64,000 bases of DNA, from assembly GCA_009760855.2 (NCBI GenBank), contig WPIO01000164.1, positions 107,001-171,000 of the forward strand, in the 5' to 3' direction. Below, piece after piece: positions 43,851-54,822 of the stretch. Position 1 is the first letter of the stretch. Every line of letters starts with the position of its first letter. This stretch comes from Cristatella mucedo (lineage: Eukaryota > Bryozoa > Phylactolaemata > Cristatellidae). The notes beneath the pieces are model-generated. The model made no database searches. It saw nothing but the letters and a program-made list of their open reading frames with translations, and had not been told where the DNA came from. A program made the position numbers and the translations under genes.

Positions 43851-43947
43851 GCACTGGATAGCGTCAGGGGTCACAGCGGGTTGAACCCGAAAAGCTGGAC
43901 CGAACCAGCCGTACCTTAAAGAAGTAGCCCCTCGACTTAGCCAGTGC
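43851..43947 (-). repeat. Structured ~95-nt repeat, copy 2 (tRNA-like or foldback)
   Basis: The first seven bases GCACTGG pair exactly with the last seven CCAGTGC. Pairing continues imperfectly inward (TAGCGTCAGGGG against CCCCTCGACTTA), and a GGGTTGAACCC hairpin lies within. It is homologous to 21899-21990. One outer T:A pair here is C:G there, changed on both sides. An A8 run precedes it on the plus strand. Confidence 0.5.
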
Positions 43948-44495
43948 CTCGCTATAAGAAATCATGTAGCGGTAGTTATCGCCTTACTCATTTTACCTAC
44001 TGCTAGATTAAGAGGGTCAAGCTTAGAGATAGTGTATATAATGTGTCCCAGTTATTCAGCCATGCGCTTACAATTACTTAGTCTTAAAGACGGAATTGAA
44101 ATAATTTTCCTTCATTCTCTATAGGGCCCTATCCCAATGCCTCCACTGTAACCTCGAAATTGGGCAACAGACTTTGAACTGGATACCGCTAGCGATAACA
44201 CTAATTGCTATGGGTAGTTTGCATAGCTCCCAAGTGATATACACTCCTGTACATGTTTACCCACTTTGACACTCACCGGAAGAGAGGCAATAATGATTGG
44301 TTAATGTCACCCAAGTTACCATGCTTAGTCATGCATGCAAAGACGGTGTAACGGCGGTGCGAGCCAAACCAGCCGAATTACAGTGGTTAGCTATTATACG
44401 CGATTATTTGACCGATCGTGCGATCGTTTATCGCCAAGGCCATATTAAATGCCGGCGCCCTGAAATAGGGGGCACACAGGATTCAAGCCTCGAGG
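43948..44495. other. Unassigned
   Basis: No element or gene was recognised. A 76-codon plus frame (44297-44527) carries no motif. Confidence 0.35.
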
Positions 44496-45334
44496 TACAG
44501 TGTTACCTCGGCTTAAACTTTATATAACTTAACTTCATTGAGCTAACACTAAATATACGGTCTCCAAAGGATTTGAGGTTTGAAATGGATTGAAAATGAA
44601 TTAAGGAAATGAATTGAAATGCCATTAATCCGTTCCGCACCCCCAAAAACGCTACGATTTTTTGTCACGTGCTTTTAAATTAAAAAAGATACTTATAAAT
44701 AATGAATATTGTTTTTAAAAACAATACGATAGAATGTCTTGCAATAAATATGTTTCACTAATCCTAATGTACAGGAGTATCTTGGAGATCAGACGACTTG
44801 AAGATGCTAATAGGGTTAGAGGAGAAAGGCTGAAACGAATATCGGAATCTTACTCGCCGATTTTTGCTCGTTTCGCAGGGTTTTCCTCGCTTTCATTTTA
44901 TTGGCTGGGCCTATAAGCGGACGCGCCAATTGTTAGCAGTTTTGCGATGAACTCGCGCACGATGATATTGCCCAAATAAAGTAGACTACGTACTTTGCTG
45001 TTCCTGCCGTAGTCGGATTTAACACCGGGGTCTGGCTATCTTAGCTAGCTCGAGTCAGTCTGGGAGCGAACCAACAGGCCTGCGCTCGGCGTCACACCCC
45101 GGGTCGTAGGGCAGCATCTTGCAATGGAATGCCGTTCGCTGCCCTGCCCTTATTGGCCTGAGTAACCCAAAGCCGTGTGACGTTCGCTGCGGCAACTAGC
45201 GGTAGATTATATGAAGCTGCTGGCTCGTAACCCAAATTTTAGCTCACAACTGAAAGCAAAAAATCAGCCGAGAGACAGCTCGTATGTCGAAACACTTGCA
45301 TGTCGAGAAACTCGTAAGCCGAGGTACCACTGTA
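44496..45334. mobile_element. Mariner-type MITE with TA target site
   Basis: The left end TACAGTGTTACCTCGGCTTA (44496-44515) and the right end TAAGCCGAGGTACCACTGTA (45315-45334) are inverted repeats with one mismatch, including the flanking TA typical of Tc1/mariner targets. An ATGCCATTAATCCGTTCCGC-like subterminal segment is also of a kind seen in such MITEs. The interior has no transposase. It contains an L2-A scrap (ACGGTCTCCAAAGGATTTGA, 44557-44576) and an unrelated GC-rich middle, so it may have acquired sequence. Confidence 0.7.
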
Positions 45335-45735
45335 TTGGCAATGGAGGAGCTGCTGTGAGCATCAGGCCACACAGACCTTTGGCGTACGGTCGTTGTCGCT
45401 GTCGAACGACTGTAACCTTCAGCTGGTGTTGAATAGATTCGTCTGCGTTATAGATACGGACTTGGTATGAGCTAAGGTATGGGAGCGCTCGCCGTCGCTG
45501 CCCTGTTTATGCTACTGTCGGCATACCTACGTACATTGGTGCAGCACCCACAGGGAGGCGTAGTTAGACCTTGAGGCACCCGGGGACAAAGCTACAAATA
45601 GAACCCCTTTTTCAAAAATTGTTGAAACATATATCCACCACAGAAGAAATGAAAAAAAACACGCTAACAAGGATATCGAGTCGAGAAGGTGTTATTAACT
45701 GTAGTGCAGGCACAAGGTAACTAGTACAGCTTTAA
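45335..45735. other. Unassigned
   Basis: No motif found. It abuts the 3' side of the minus-strand hAT relic. Confidence 0.35.
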
Positions 45736-46330
45736 CTTGAATGAATTTGCTGGCCTTGAACGTGGACAACTGGTCTATTACAGTTTGAAAGTAACTATTC
45801 TTCAATATTTCTTTCTCTATGCTTAACAAGGGCAAATCAGCGAGTCGATCTTATTCCGCCAATACTTTCAGATAAGACAGGAATACCAATAGCACTTGGT
45901 CGTTGTGAGTCAATCTTCGTGTGTATATACCTGCTTACACTATGCCTGCTGTTTGCTGACGTTACCACCTATTATTTGGTAATTCTATACAACGGTTGTA
46001 GAATGCCTAGTAAGAGATTAAGTTCTCTGGGGGGGCTATACAAAAGTGTTATTTTTATTATTATTCCGATTCTTAAAGGAGCGTTCACAACTGGCAACTG
46101 ATACAGCTGTAGTGAGAAGAACTTGCAAGGCAGCTCTCAAAGTTTGGAAACATATATTCTCCTTAACTGAAAATGAAGGACACGAGTTCCAGTGGTGCCG
46201 AGTCGTGACGTGTTGAAAGAAGCATTTTAAAGTAGTAAATTTCACCGTTCGCCGAAAAACTCTGTTCCATCAAAGTCTGATCAATGGAAAACTCCAAATC
46301 CTAGGCATTCCTGGCGGAGTTTGGTCCGGT
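45736..46330 (-). pseudogene. Second hAT transposase relic (C-terminal dimerisation region)
   Basis: The minus-strand frame 46245-46075 ends LRAALQVLLTTAVSVASCER followed by SFKN, the classic hAT C-terminal block. Beyond a plus-strand L2-A tail and a poorly readable stretch, another minus frame (about 45845-45736) reads DRLADLPLLSIEKEILKNSY and FQTVIDQLSTFKASKF, the usual terminal segment after SCERSFS. The wording differs from the 38.8-41.6 kb element, so this is a separate hAT lineage. The N-terminal half is missing or unreadable. Confidence 0.7.
45993..46066 (+). mobile_element. L2-A 3' terminus inserted in the second hAT relic
   Basis: GAATGCCTAGTAAGAGATTA, AGTTCTCTGG, then GCTATACAAAAGTG and an ATT-rich tail. 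It lies between the SCERSF block and the terminal block of the minus-strand hAT. Confidence 0.75.
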
Positions 46331-46411
46331 CAATGGTCTTTAAAAGCTTCTCAGCATTTAATAAAAACCAAGTCATGCAACAAGATTTGTGACCGAGAAA
46401 GCCTAGTTTTA

Positions 46412-47600
46412 ATCTCTTATTGAATGGTTAGTAGTAGCTTGGTCAACGATAAAAAGCATGACATGGTTAGAAGTGATATGCATAGGGTCAGCCTGCAAAT
46501 AAGATTAGTGGCGGCATGCACAGTGTCAGCACGCATAAGCACACAAAGGGCGATTCAAGAGTCGTGTTTTTAGTTTCTTTTTAAACGTGGCAAAGTCAGG
46601 TGTTGTTGTGCAAGTCGGAAGTGAGTTCTAGGTCGGAAGCATACGAACTAAAGGCACGGTCTCTAAAATACTTGAGGTTCGAATGAGATATAGGTAAACG
46701 ATTACGTTCCGAAAAGCGGGTGGTACGATACTTAGCCCGGTAAGGGAATATATCTGAAAGGTAGTCTGGAGCCTAAGAATGAATAAACATATAAATAAAT
46801 ATAATTAATCTGTATAGCGCTCCAAGATAACTCAGTCTCTATGCAAGCGCTTCACTTTTGATTCCGGGCTCGAGCTCACGACCTCAGATAGACCTTAGTC
46901 AGGGCTAGCACCTTAACCACTGAAGGGACCTAAAAGTGAGTGACAAAGCCTTGAAGTCAATGCTGTGCTTGACTGGGAGCCAGTGCAGGTCGGCGAGAAG
47001 TGGTGTGTTGTGGTAGCTGTGATGCTCACGGCAGAAAGCGTAGCTGCAGAGTTTTGCACCAGCTGTAAGCGCCTGATTGAACAGGCCGGCAAACCAGCAA
47101 GCTTTGAAAAACAGACGGGATGTCACAAATGCGTGGACCAATTTAGACTCGGAATCCCTGCCTAAGCAAGCCTGCATTTTAGCAGTGTAGTTTAGCTGAA
47201 AGTAGGCAGACTTGACTGTGGAGCCGATGTGGTCGTCTAACGGATGGTCACTTTGGAACATGACGCCTTGGGTTTGTGCAGGTTCAACAGGAGATATGCT
47301 GGCAGAGCCGATTTTGAGCGTTAGCCTTTCAAGTTTCTGAATCACACTTGGTTTGTCCATAACTAGTAAGTTAGTTTGATCGTCATTCAATTTAAAAAAA
47401 TTTGCTGCCATCCATGTGCGAATGCCATCAACACGTGCAGCAAGGCAGTTGAGAGAATTCGAGGTGCTCGAAGGCTAGACGGGATCGAAGCAAAGGTACA
47501 ACTGAGTGTCGTCTGCATAGAAGTGAAAGCCTAGATTGTGCTTGGCAATCACATTGACTAGAGGGAGAGTAAACACATTGAAAGAAAGAGACCAAGCACA
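46412..47600 (-). mobile_element. L2-A LINE, RT to 3'UTR, carrying a SINE-1
   Basis: 3'UTR words occupy 46430-46560. C-terminal words at 46590-46785 resume after the SINE at 46924 (KGPKSE-type text). The minus frame 46905-47411 reads MAANFFKLNDDQTNLLVMDK, LKIGSASISPVEPAQTQGVM and FCREHHSYHNTPLLADLHWL. It ends at about 47600 with RT text equivalent to 43260. Some deletion near ESKLVHAFVTSRLFFKAC. Confidence 0.85.
46788..46923 (-). mobile_element. SINE-1 nested in L2-A
   Basis: Reverse complement has the head TGGTTAAGGTGCTAGCCCTG, a B-box-like GAGGTCGTGAGCTCGAGC, then AAGCGCTTGCATAGAGACTG and the AT-rich tail. It sits exactly between AAGAATGA and AGGGACCTAAAAGTG of the L2-A. TGAA is present on both sides as a possible short duplication. 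Confidence 0.8.
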
Positions 47601-47760
47601 GAGCCCCGAGGTACCCAGTATTTCAGAGGCTCCTCAGATGATCTGATCGGATGATGGTCGATTGACATCAATACTTTAGAAAGCCGACAACTCGATGGCA
47701 AGTCTGTATCTGCAGAGGGTGTATTCCAAAGCCTCAGAGGGGCAAATATACCCATCACCG

Positions 47761-48318
47761 AACGTAATGTAATGTAATGTATCTCCGTCAGTAACTTCAC
47801 AAAGTCATAAAGACCACGTGGGTGTTACGCAGGAGAGTTTTGTATAGCGCACTCACTGCCTAAGAGGCTTTCGGTACGCATTCGGTAGCCAACAGACTTC
47901 GTCTCACGCAACAAAGAGATAGTGGGAAGCATAGCACAGTTAGGAGAGCAGTTGAGGTAGTGCGTAGCATAGAAGTAGCAGTTCAGCACCGCTGAAAAAG
48001 ATGTGCCATAGTCGGCAGTTGGAGAGTAGATGTCGTTGCGTAAGAATTGTGGAAGCGAGTTCTACAGTCTAGGACCTGCAGAGCTAAAGCTTCTGTCGCC
48101 AACTGTCTTTAAGCGGAGGAATGGGACAGCTAATTTATTGTCCACACAGGACCTGAGGGCGCGAACAGGCTGAAACTGATGCAGCAGTTCAGCTAGGTAT
48201 GAAGGAGCCAAGCCGTGGCGGGCCTTGTGGGTCAGCGTAAGAACTTTGCTCTGTATCCTTTGCTCAACCGGCAACCATCCTAGCTCTTCCAGCAAAGGTG
48301 ACACGTAGCGTAGCACTC
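47761..48318 (-). mobile_element. L2-B LINE, longest copy
   Basis: Tail TAATGTAATGTAATG near 47765-47779 (reverse of CATTA repeats). Minus frame 48316-48062 reads MLRYVSPLLEELGWLPVEQR, IQSKVLTLTHKARHGLAPSY, LAELLHQFQPVRALRSCVDN, KLAVPFLRLKTVGDRSFSSA and GPRL. It then continues in another frame to NSLPQFLRNDIYSPTADYGT-like text. It defines the L2-B C-terminus. Confidence 0.85.
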
Positions 48319-48344
48319 ATTATTTGGAAGCCCAAAGAACAGCT

Positions 48345-48405
48345 AAGATTGAAGCATCTGTAAAATGCCAAGAGAGAGATTCCGTTCTCTTAGCGTGCTA
48401 TCCTC
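48345..48405 (+). mobile_element. LINE/SINE 3' terminus fragment
   Basis: CATCTGTAAAATGCCAAGAG, AGAGATTCCGTTCTCTTAGC, GTGCTATCC: a diverged L2-A-type terminus. Confidence 0.55.
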
Positions 48406-50319
48406 TCTTCGGAGGGAAGCAACCGTGGTGTCAGGCAACACGGTAACGCTCTGGTGGGGTGGGGAGACGGCGAACTACCTGCTCTTGTTTAATATCTATA
48501 TTCTCTAATAATTTTTTTTATTTTTATAGACGTGGCTTTTTCTTTTCGAATGGTCTAAACCGCGAACCGTGGTGAGTATTCCTCCTTATTCTTACAATTC
48601 AGGAGCCGCTAATAATCCCAAGTATTGTCGTAATCTGACCGATGTAGGTCGTGCTTACTACGAAAAACTCGCCGGCTGCCTTGCTCGACACGTCGAGTGG
48701 CTGCACGTCAAGAGACGCAGCTATTATCTTCTTCCCCCATGAGAGACTGGGACTTGGCTCGAGCTCGGCCGCGTGCTCTCTCACTCGCCTCGCCGAAGCC
48801 GAGAGCCGCGGTTCGATGACTCTTGCCCTGGTGCCACGCATGGCCACGTATGTCCGACACCTCCACCGAGGTCATCTGAGGCTATCGATAGGTTCAGTTC
48901 TCTTCCACAGCTCACTTACCCACAAGGTAGCAGCTGCTAGCGATTGCAGTGGCGGCAAGGCCTCTTTTAATAGAGCTTTCAATAATGCGCATAATGCCTT
49001 ACGACGTTCTGTGCTAGCCGGCCGTAATGTGGCTCCAACCAGCAAGGATCGAATTTACAGCCGGTGCAGATATCTCGAGAAGCAGCTATGGCAAGAAGTA
49101 GTCGCGACCCGAAGTGTGAAGAGCCTTGTGCCGAATGGATACGAACAGCATATTCTGGATGCCTCAGCTAGCCCAAGCTGGCAGCGGCCCTAGTCGATAA
49201 CAGTGTCAAGGCAATTGACGCTTCGTATAGGAAAGGCAACCTGCAGGCAGTACAGCGCCGGCTAGTATTGGTGCCCCATTGCTCGGCCAGGGCTGTACGG
49301 CCGACGCCCAAAAGGAGATACGAGCGCAATGCCGCCGGAATGGGCGCAGAGCAGACAGCGGCAGCAAAGGCCAGTAGCAAGGGACCGATGGAGTGTCCAG
49401 GTCCCCCCCCCCCGGGAGATGGTGCGGAACACGGCGCCTGCTTCGTAACGACACAATTTCCCATAGATGTAATGACTTCCGCCGGTTGATGGCGTAGGTG
49501 GCGGTAGTTGTTGTGGGGGGGGGGTCTGCTGTCTAACGCTAGGTGGCGCTGCTAAAGTACCTCCTCCCAGCCGTGGATCGGCGAGGTTCGCCCGGTTGCC
49601 TCTCGCCACCGCCGGACGTACCAGTGCCGTCATGCGGTCACCTCGAGCGGCCGGCGTCTGTATTTACCAGCCAACTCGCTAGTGCCTCACTCGACGAGGA
49701 TGGGTAACCAACATTCCGAAGTCTCTGAAGCCCCCAAGAAGTCGGAGGCGGCCACCACCCTATCCCCAGGCTCTGCCAGCAACCTGGCTCGCCGGGTCGC
49801 CTATGCTGACCGCGGACCCACCGCCGTCGGCGGGGTGGCGGAGAAGCCCGTACTTTACAACACACCATATCTGACAGTAATGTTCGAGGTACGATCCTGC
49901 GTCACTGCTGCCGCACCTGGCTCCTACATGCACCCTCGCGGCCCCGCTGAGCCGAGCCGTCTCAGCTGTGCTCCTTGCTCACACCCCAGCAGCCGCGGCC
50001 GCGGCCCGTGGCAGCTCCTTCCGATCTAGCTGCTACAGTGCCGTGGGGAAGGGGCGCTCGGCTGCGATCTCGGCTCCGGTGCGGCGGCCCCATACGGGTA
50101 GCTGCTGGTGCGATGTCGAGGCTGGGTTGAGCTTCGGGCTGCGTCGCTCTCAGTCAACGCCAAGCTAGCCGATCGTCGCCAAAGGGCGATAGCTAGTCAT
50201 CAGCCCTGCGAACCTGACGTTGACGCCGGCCCTGCTGCCGTGCTTCGTGGTGGAAGCTGTGTCTAGCTTTATGCATCTGCCCGAGGTCGGCCTCAGGTCA
50301 ATAAGACGAAGTGGCTGTA
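48406..50319. other. CpG-richer stretch with candidate exons, unidentified
   Basis: GC and CpG rise from about 48650 to 50200. A 180-codon plus frame at 48651-49193 ends EKQLWQEVVATRSVKSLVPN and about 24 more residues. A second plus frame has an ATG at 49700 in a fair context (GACGAGGATGG): MGNQHSEVSEAPKKSEAATT, later KPVLYNTPYLTVMFE at TTCGAG|GTACGA (49888). MGN could be an N-myristoylation start. I recognise neither. A GC-rich promoter/first-exon region is possible, as is GC-driven open-frame noise. Poly-G/C runs occur near 49407 and 49515. Confidence 0.25.
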
Positions 50320-50990
50320 ATTTAATGTAGCATATCAACCAGTGTGTAACTCCACGAAACCTCAAGGACTGACCGGGTGTTAGGCAGGAGAGTTACCTTT
50401 AGCAAACTTAAAGCCAAGGATGCTTTCGGTGCGATTACGGTGATAAACAAACTTCATCTCACGCAACAACGAGAACGGGAGAAGCATAGTTGAGTCAGGA
50501 CGGTAGTCGTGGAGGTGAGTAATGTAATGCAATGTATCTCCGTCTGTGACTCCGTAAAGCCACATAGACCATGTGAGTGTTTCTCAGGATTTTTTTACAG
50601 CGAACCTAAAGCCTTTACTTCATTATCACAAAGCCTGGAACTCATTTCGGACATACGTCACAACGTCCCCTGACATGACCTAACATTTAAAAAGAAGCTT
50701 AACACACCTGCTTATTACAGTATTTAGTGGTTCTTATGTCATTCGCTCTTCGTGTGCATAAGCCGCCAGTAGTAGAGCATGGAAATAGCAGCTCCGGATG
50801 GTGGGAAGAGTTGTACCACGGCCGCCAACAGTAGAGTAGATGGCACTGTGAATATCATAAGACTTGTAGGCCTTGTTGGTCAGAGCTAGAATTGTGATCC
50901 TTATCCGTTGACCGACTGGATGCCATCGCAGCTCCTTAATCGCCAACAGAGACACACGGCTGTACCTATTGGATCTGCTTAAAGCCTCTC
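50320..50990. mobile_element. Nested L2-B and L2-A fragments
   Basis: Minus-strand L2-B ends lie at 50320-50517 and, starting with TAATGTAATGCAATG, at 50521-50600. A plus-strand L2-A piece (AAGCCTGGAACTC, CGTCCCCTGACATGACC, AGTATTTAGTGGTTC) occupies 50622-50762. Minus-strand L2-B text then resumes (GGCCTTGTTGGTCAGAGCTA, ATCCTTATCCGTTGACCG) to about 50950. L2-A therefore appears to interrupt an L2-B copy. Confidence 0.7.
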
Positions 50991-52215
50991 GTATGTTTCC
51001 CGTGTGTCGATGCACTTTATGGACTTTATTTACTTTTTGTTTGGTGTGGGGGCTATCCAGCTGGCTCAGGATAGTGACCTGCCTCGTGAACCATGAATGT
51101 CGTGACTGGTTGGCCGTGGGTGCTTTTTTCCTCACGAGCTAGTCTCGACTTTGCAGCTCGTCAAGCAGGTGACTGCTGCTGCAGGCTCTAGATTATCAGG
51201 AGCCTCAGCTACCGAGCTGACTCTCAGAGGCAGCATCTCTGCAGCTAGCCGAGGAGCCCAGTGGTTAGAGTTAGTTAGCCAACCCAGCGGTTGTTTACCC
51301 TGTTGTTGGTTAGCTAACCTATCGGTTAGCTGGCCAAAAACGTATTGGCCGGCTCCCCTGTCACCACTTGCCCTGCAGACGTTTGAGGTCACCCCTTGCA
51401 CAACCCAGGTGTCTGACTGTTGCATCGTTGGCATAGCCGAGTGACAATGAGGAAGCACAATCCATCTGCTGCCCTTCCTTTGGCAAGAGGTCTGTTCAAC
51501 GTTCAGCTTGACCTGCCGTCGGAAGGCAGCAGTTGTCAAATACATTCCTCATAGTCGAGCACGTTTGCGGTCGTCAATATGAAGTGGCATAGCTGCAAAT
51601 GTTTGCCTGTTGAAGTGCATTGCCGTTCAGGCTTGAAAATCATTAAAGCCCCACCGAAAGATTTGAAAAGCACTGGAACAGACCGATCAGCTGGACCTAG
51701 ACCGGCCCTGTCCTACCCTGGCCAGCACTGCACGACCCTGCCTGGCCAGGCTCTCGGTTCCGGCAGCCCTGCCACTCACAACTCCCTGCTGCAGGCCAGC
51801 ACTGCACCGACAGCCTCGGTCGGGTTAGCACTCACTTAAGCTGTCTCATGATTGGCTGCCAAGGGCCAGGGGAGGAGTTGGCCCCCCCATGTAGCACTGT
51901 GGTCAATGCTTGGTTGTATCCCTGTTGTATTGCATGCTGAGCTCTTGCCTGCCACCGATTGGTGTGCTTCTTGAGTACAAGTTGAACCGATTCCCTCATC
52001 TTGTGACTCTTTGAAGCTAAATTAAGGCTGATTTGGCCTGAGGGGTAGTTCGGGGATTACTGTGCTCGCCTTTAGCAGCTGAGATCAAAATGAACACCAT
52101 GGTTTGCCTTCTGCAAGGATGGTTGGAGTGAGGAGAATGGTGCAGTGGTCCTGAGAGCAGATAGATCCTGACGAAAACATCGCAAATCCTGCGAGCCGTC
52201 CAAGCCATAATAGTG
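50991..52215. other. Unassigned, locally repetitive
   Basis: TTAGCTAACCTATCGGTTAG and related GGTTAGC words recur at 51260-51335, and a CTGGCCAG/CAGCACTGCAC motif recurs at 51718-51805. No gene was recognised, and open frames of 97-137 codons overlap on opposite strands. Confidence 0.4.
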
Positions 52216-52870
52216 ATAGTAATAATAACAAACAAATACGGTATTTTTCATAGGGCCCAAGATAACTAAGCCCAAACTCTTTCTTAGGTTAGCAAAAACA
52301 GGCTTCCTGTCAGCATGTACACACTAAGGCCGATTCACTTCACGTGAGCACCTACTGTGAGGAAGAGGTTGATTAATAGCTTCTTTTTCATTATCTTCAA
52401 GTCATCAAGACATCGGCCAGAGAGTTATGGACAGTGAAAAGAAGCAGGCCCTGACACCGAGAGCTGAAGTAACCTTATTTAAGAGCTCCCCAGATAACTG
52501 ACAGCCGTTTACATTTACACTCTGACATCTCTCACTCCGACATACTTCTCACTTGATTTAGGACCCAAGTCAGTTTACAATTGTGCCAGTTATACCGTGT
52601 GGGGTGTGAAGAAGCATGTCCAAAGGGATCAAAGTGTCAAAGATCACTAGTGTCGAATGATGCTGAGTGGTCTGGCAGTACCAGCAGGGAGGCCACAGAT
52701 CCTGGTCAGTTTTGTCCAAAATGTCACTTTAAACACGAAGCAGAGCAGTTTCTTTTGTGGAATGGTTAACTCTAAACTCCCATTAGAGCTTGCTGGCGAG
52801 AACAGATGAATTTGGTGCAATGTTTTAGATGCTGGGCCACCACTCCAGTGAGCTCTTGGTAAGAGCAGCA
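52216..52870 (-). mobile_element. Old L2-A relic
   Basis: Tail-like (AAT)n and CATAGGGCCCAAGATAACTA at the left, a GTGAAAAGAAGCAGGCCCTG segment (equivalent to 43285) near 52435, and a GGAATGGTTAACTCTAAACT segment (equivalent to 43570) near 52760 appear in the right order for a reversed L2-A. Very eroded. Confidence 0.5.
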
Positions 52871-52887
52871 GAATGAAGATAGGACGA

Positions 52888-53015
52888 AAGTTAAAATATA
52901 ATTCATTTATATGACGCCCAAAGAGAACCTAATCTCTATTCAGGCGCTTCACATATGCCACAGGGCTCGAGCCCACGACCACGGCCAGACCTTGGTCGGG
53001 TCAAGCACATTATTT
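52888..53015 (-). mobile_element. SINE-1 copy
   Basis: Reverse complement: TGACCCGACCAAGGTCTGGC, CGTGGTCGTGGGCTCGAGCC (B-box region), GAAGCGCCTGAATAGAGATT, AGGTTCTCTTTGGGCGTCAT and an AT-rich end. It has the clearest L2-A-like terminus of the three SINE-1 copies. Confidence 0.8.
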
Positions 53016-53041
53016 AAATTCTCACAATCTAGCTTTTGAAT

Positions 53042-53405
53042 GACTAAAGGATTTGAGGTTTGAGCGAGGCCAAAAATAGCAAAGTGACTTTGTTAAGGAA
53101 AGTGGCTCGTGCGATGCAAAGCCAGAGAAGGAAGTATTTCCTACAGGGATGCCGGAGCAAGACGAAGAAGGCAGGATGACGGGCAAATCGTGAGTAACAC
53201 AATTCTCATCGGGATGTGCAAGAAGGCTAGGACCCGTTTGGTATTCTAATCAAGCAGGGGCAAAATTTGCTACTGGTCTGGATACTCAGTGGTGGACAAC
53301 GAGTGAAACATTGAGCGAGATCTTGGATTCGCACGACTATGGAGCTGATATCTAGCAAAAGGTCACTTTGAAACTGGACAGCCAGAATTGTGTGCAGAAG
53401 CTGAA
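53042..53405 (-). mobile_element. Diverged L2-A fragment
   Basis: AAAGGATTTGAGGTTTGAGC at the left and GCACGACTATGGAGCTGATA, AAAAGGTCACTTTGAAAC near 53326-53375 match reversed L2-A landmarks. The middle is poorly matched. Confidence 0.5.
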
Positions 53406-53409
53406 GGAA

Positions 53410-53832
53410 ATATGCTGCTCAGTCCTCCCTCCGACCTGTCATCATTATTAGATAGCTACAACACGACACTAGCTGACACGCTCGACGAATTTGCACCTCT
53501 GACAAAGCGCACTGTGTGGCCTCCCCCCCCCCCCCGCCCAGACGGCCTATGGTTTACCAGACATTAAACTAGCCAGGTCTACTAAGCGAAAGCTTGAAAA
53601 AGCATACAAAAGATCTGGACTGGCTGTCCATCGACAGGCATATGAAGACTACTGTAGGTCGTACCAATCGATCCTAGCAAAGGCCAAGTCTAGCTTCTAT
53701 AGAAACATTGTTGAATCACAGATGCACAATCCAAAAATGCTGATGTCGACGATCAACCATCTCCTCAACCGCTCCCAGATTAGCTCCTTACCTGATGATC
53801 CTTGTGATGATCTAGCCGATCGCTTCTCTTAG
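53410..53832 (+). mobile_element. L2-A LINE, segment between endonuclease and RT
   Basis: Collinear with 31085-31490 and better preserved: LLSPPSDLSSLLDSYNTTLA-like, ADTLDEFAPLTKRTV, then a C14 run, and RSTKRKLEKAYKRSGLAVHR, QAYEDYCRSYQSILAKAKSS and FYRNIVESQMHNPKMLMSTI. The C run probably expanded by slippage. The piece ends at LADRFS. Confidence 0.85.
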
Positions 53833-54266
53833 AAGGTTGTCACCTTTCAAGTGCGAAGTCAGCTGTACATGGTGCACTGTAGCTGAGAGAGTTGGACGTG
53901 CTGGAAGGCAGGGAGGAATCAAAGCACAGGTACAGCTGTAGGGCCATCTGTATATGAGTGAGTTACATTGGCAAGAAGATGAATACTGAACAAGTAAAGT
54001 AGAAGGTGAAATACTGATCCGAAGTACCCCATTCCTGCCTAGAAGGCTACTCGAATGTCTAATGCCAGTTGACATTAACGATCTTAAATCTCTTACAAAG
54101 ATAGGATCTAAACCGTTGTGCTGCTGTGTTGGTGATGCCCCGGCCAGATGACAGATGCTCGAAATGGACTTCATTCAGAATTGTGATCAATGATACTAGT
54201 AACTGCCAAGAAACCCAGTAGATCTGGTTGAGAGACTCCACTGAAGTCAGCTGTTTTGAGCAGGTC
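53833..54266 (-). mobile_element. L2-A RT fragment
   Basis: Reversed RT words: GGCAGGGAGGAATCAAAGCA, TGCTGTGTTGGTGATGCC and GATCAATGATACTAGTAACT (equivalent to the motif A region). Stops throughout. Confidence 0.65.
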
Positions 54267-54267
54267 A

Positions 54268-54822
54268 TAATAATAATAATATAATAATAATAATAATACA
54301 CTTGACGGAGTGCCCTCAGAGAACTCAATCTCTTTCAAGGTGCTTTACATTTGCTTCAAAGTAAACACGATCGAATGATGAGTGGTATCATGTTTGATAA
54401 ACAACATGATGATTAGAACATGAACATGAACAACATGGTTACGGGTTGACATGCACAGGACCAGCATGCAAGTGTGGTTAGTGGCAGCATGCAACAGTGT
54501 CAGCACGCATAAGCACATATAGATCAAATCACAGGGACCCACTAAATGATGTCATAAATAGGTGTCATTTTAATTTCTTTCTAAATGTGGTCGAGTCAGG
54601 GGATGTCGTGACACAAGTCGGGAGTGAGTTTTGGGCTTTGGGGGCATACGAACTAAATGCACGGTCTCCAAAGGATTTGAGGTTTCTACGAGGTATAGGT
54701 AAACAGTTAGTTTCCGAAAAGCAGGTGGTACAATGATTGGCCTGATGGGGGAGTATATCTAATAGGTAGGCTGGAGCCAAAGAATGAAGGGACCTAAAAG
54801 TGTGCAACATAGTACACTTACT
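54268..54822 (-). mobile_element. L2-A LINE 3' end
   Basis: Tail (AAT)n at 54268-54298, terminus CAATCTCTTTCAAGGTGCTT, 3'UTR, and the minus-frame peptide HTFRSLHSLAPAYLLDILPH, QANHCTTCFSETNCLPIPRR to NLKSFGDRAFSSYAPKAQNS. Confidence 0.88.
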
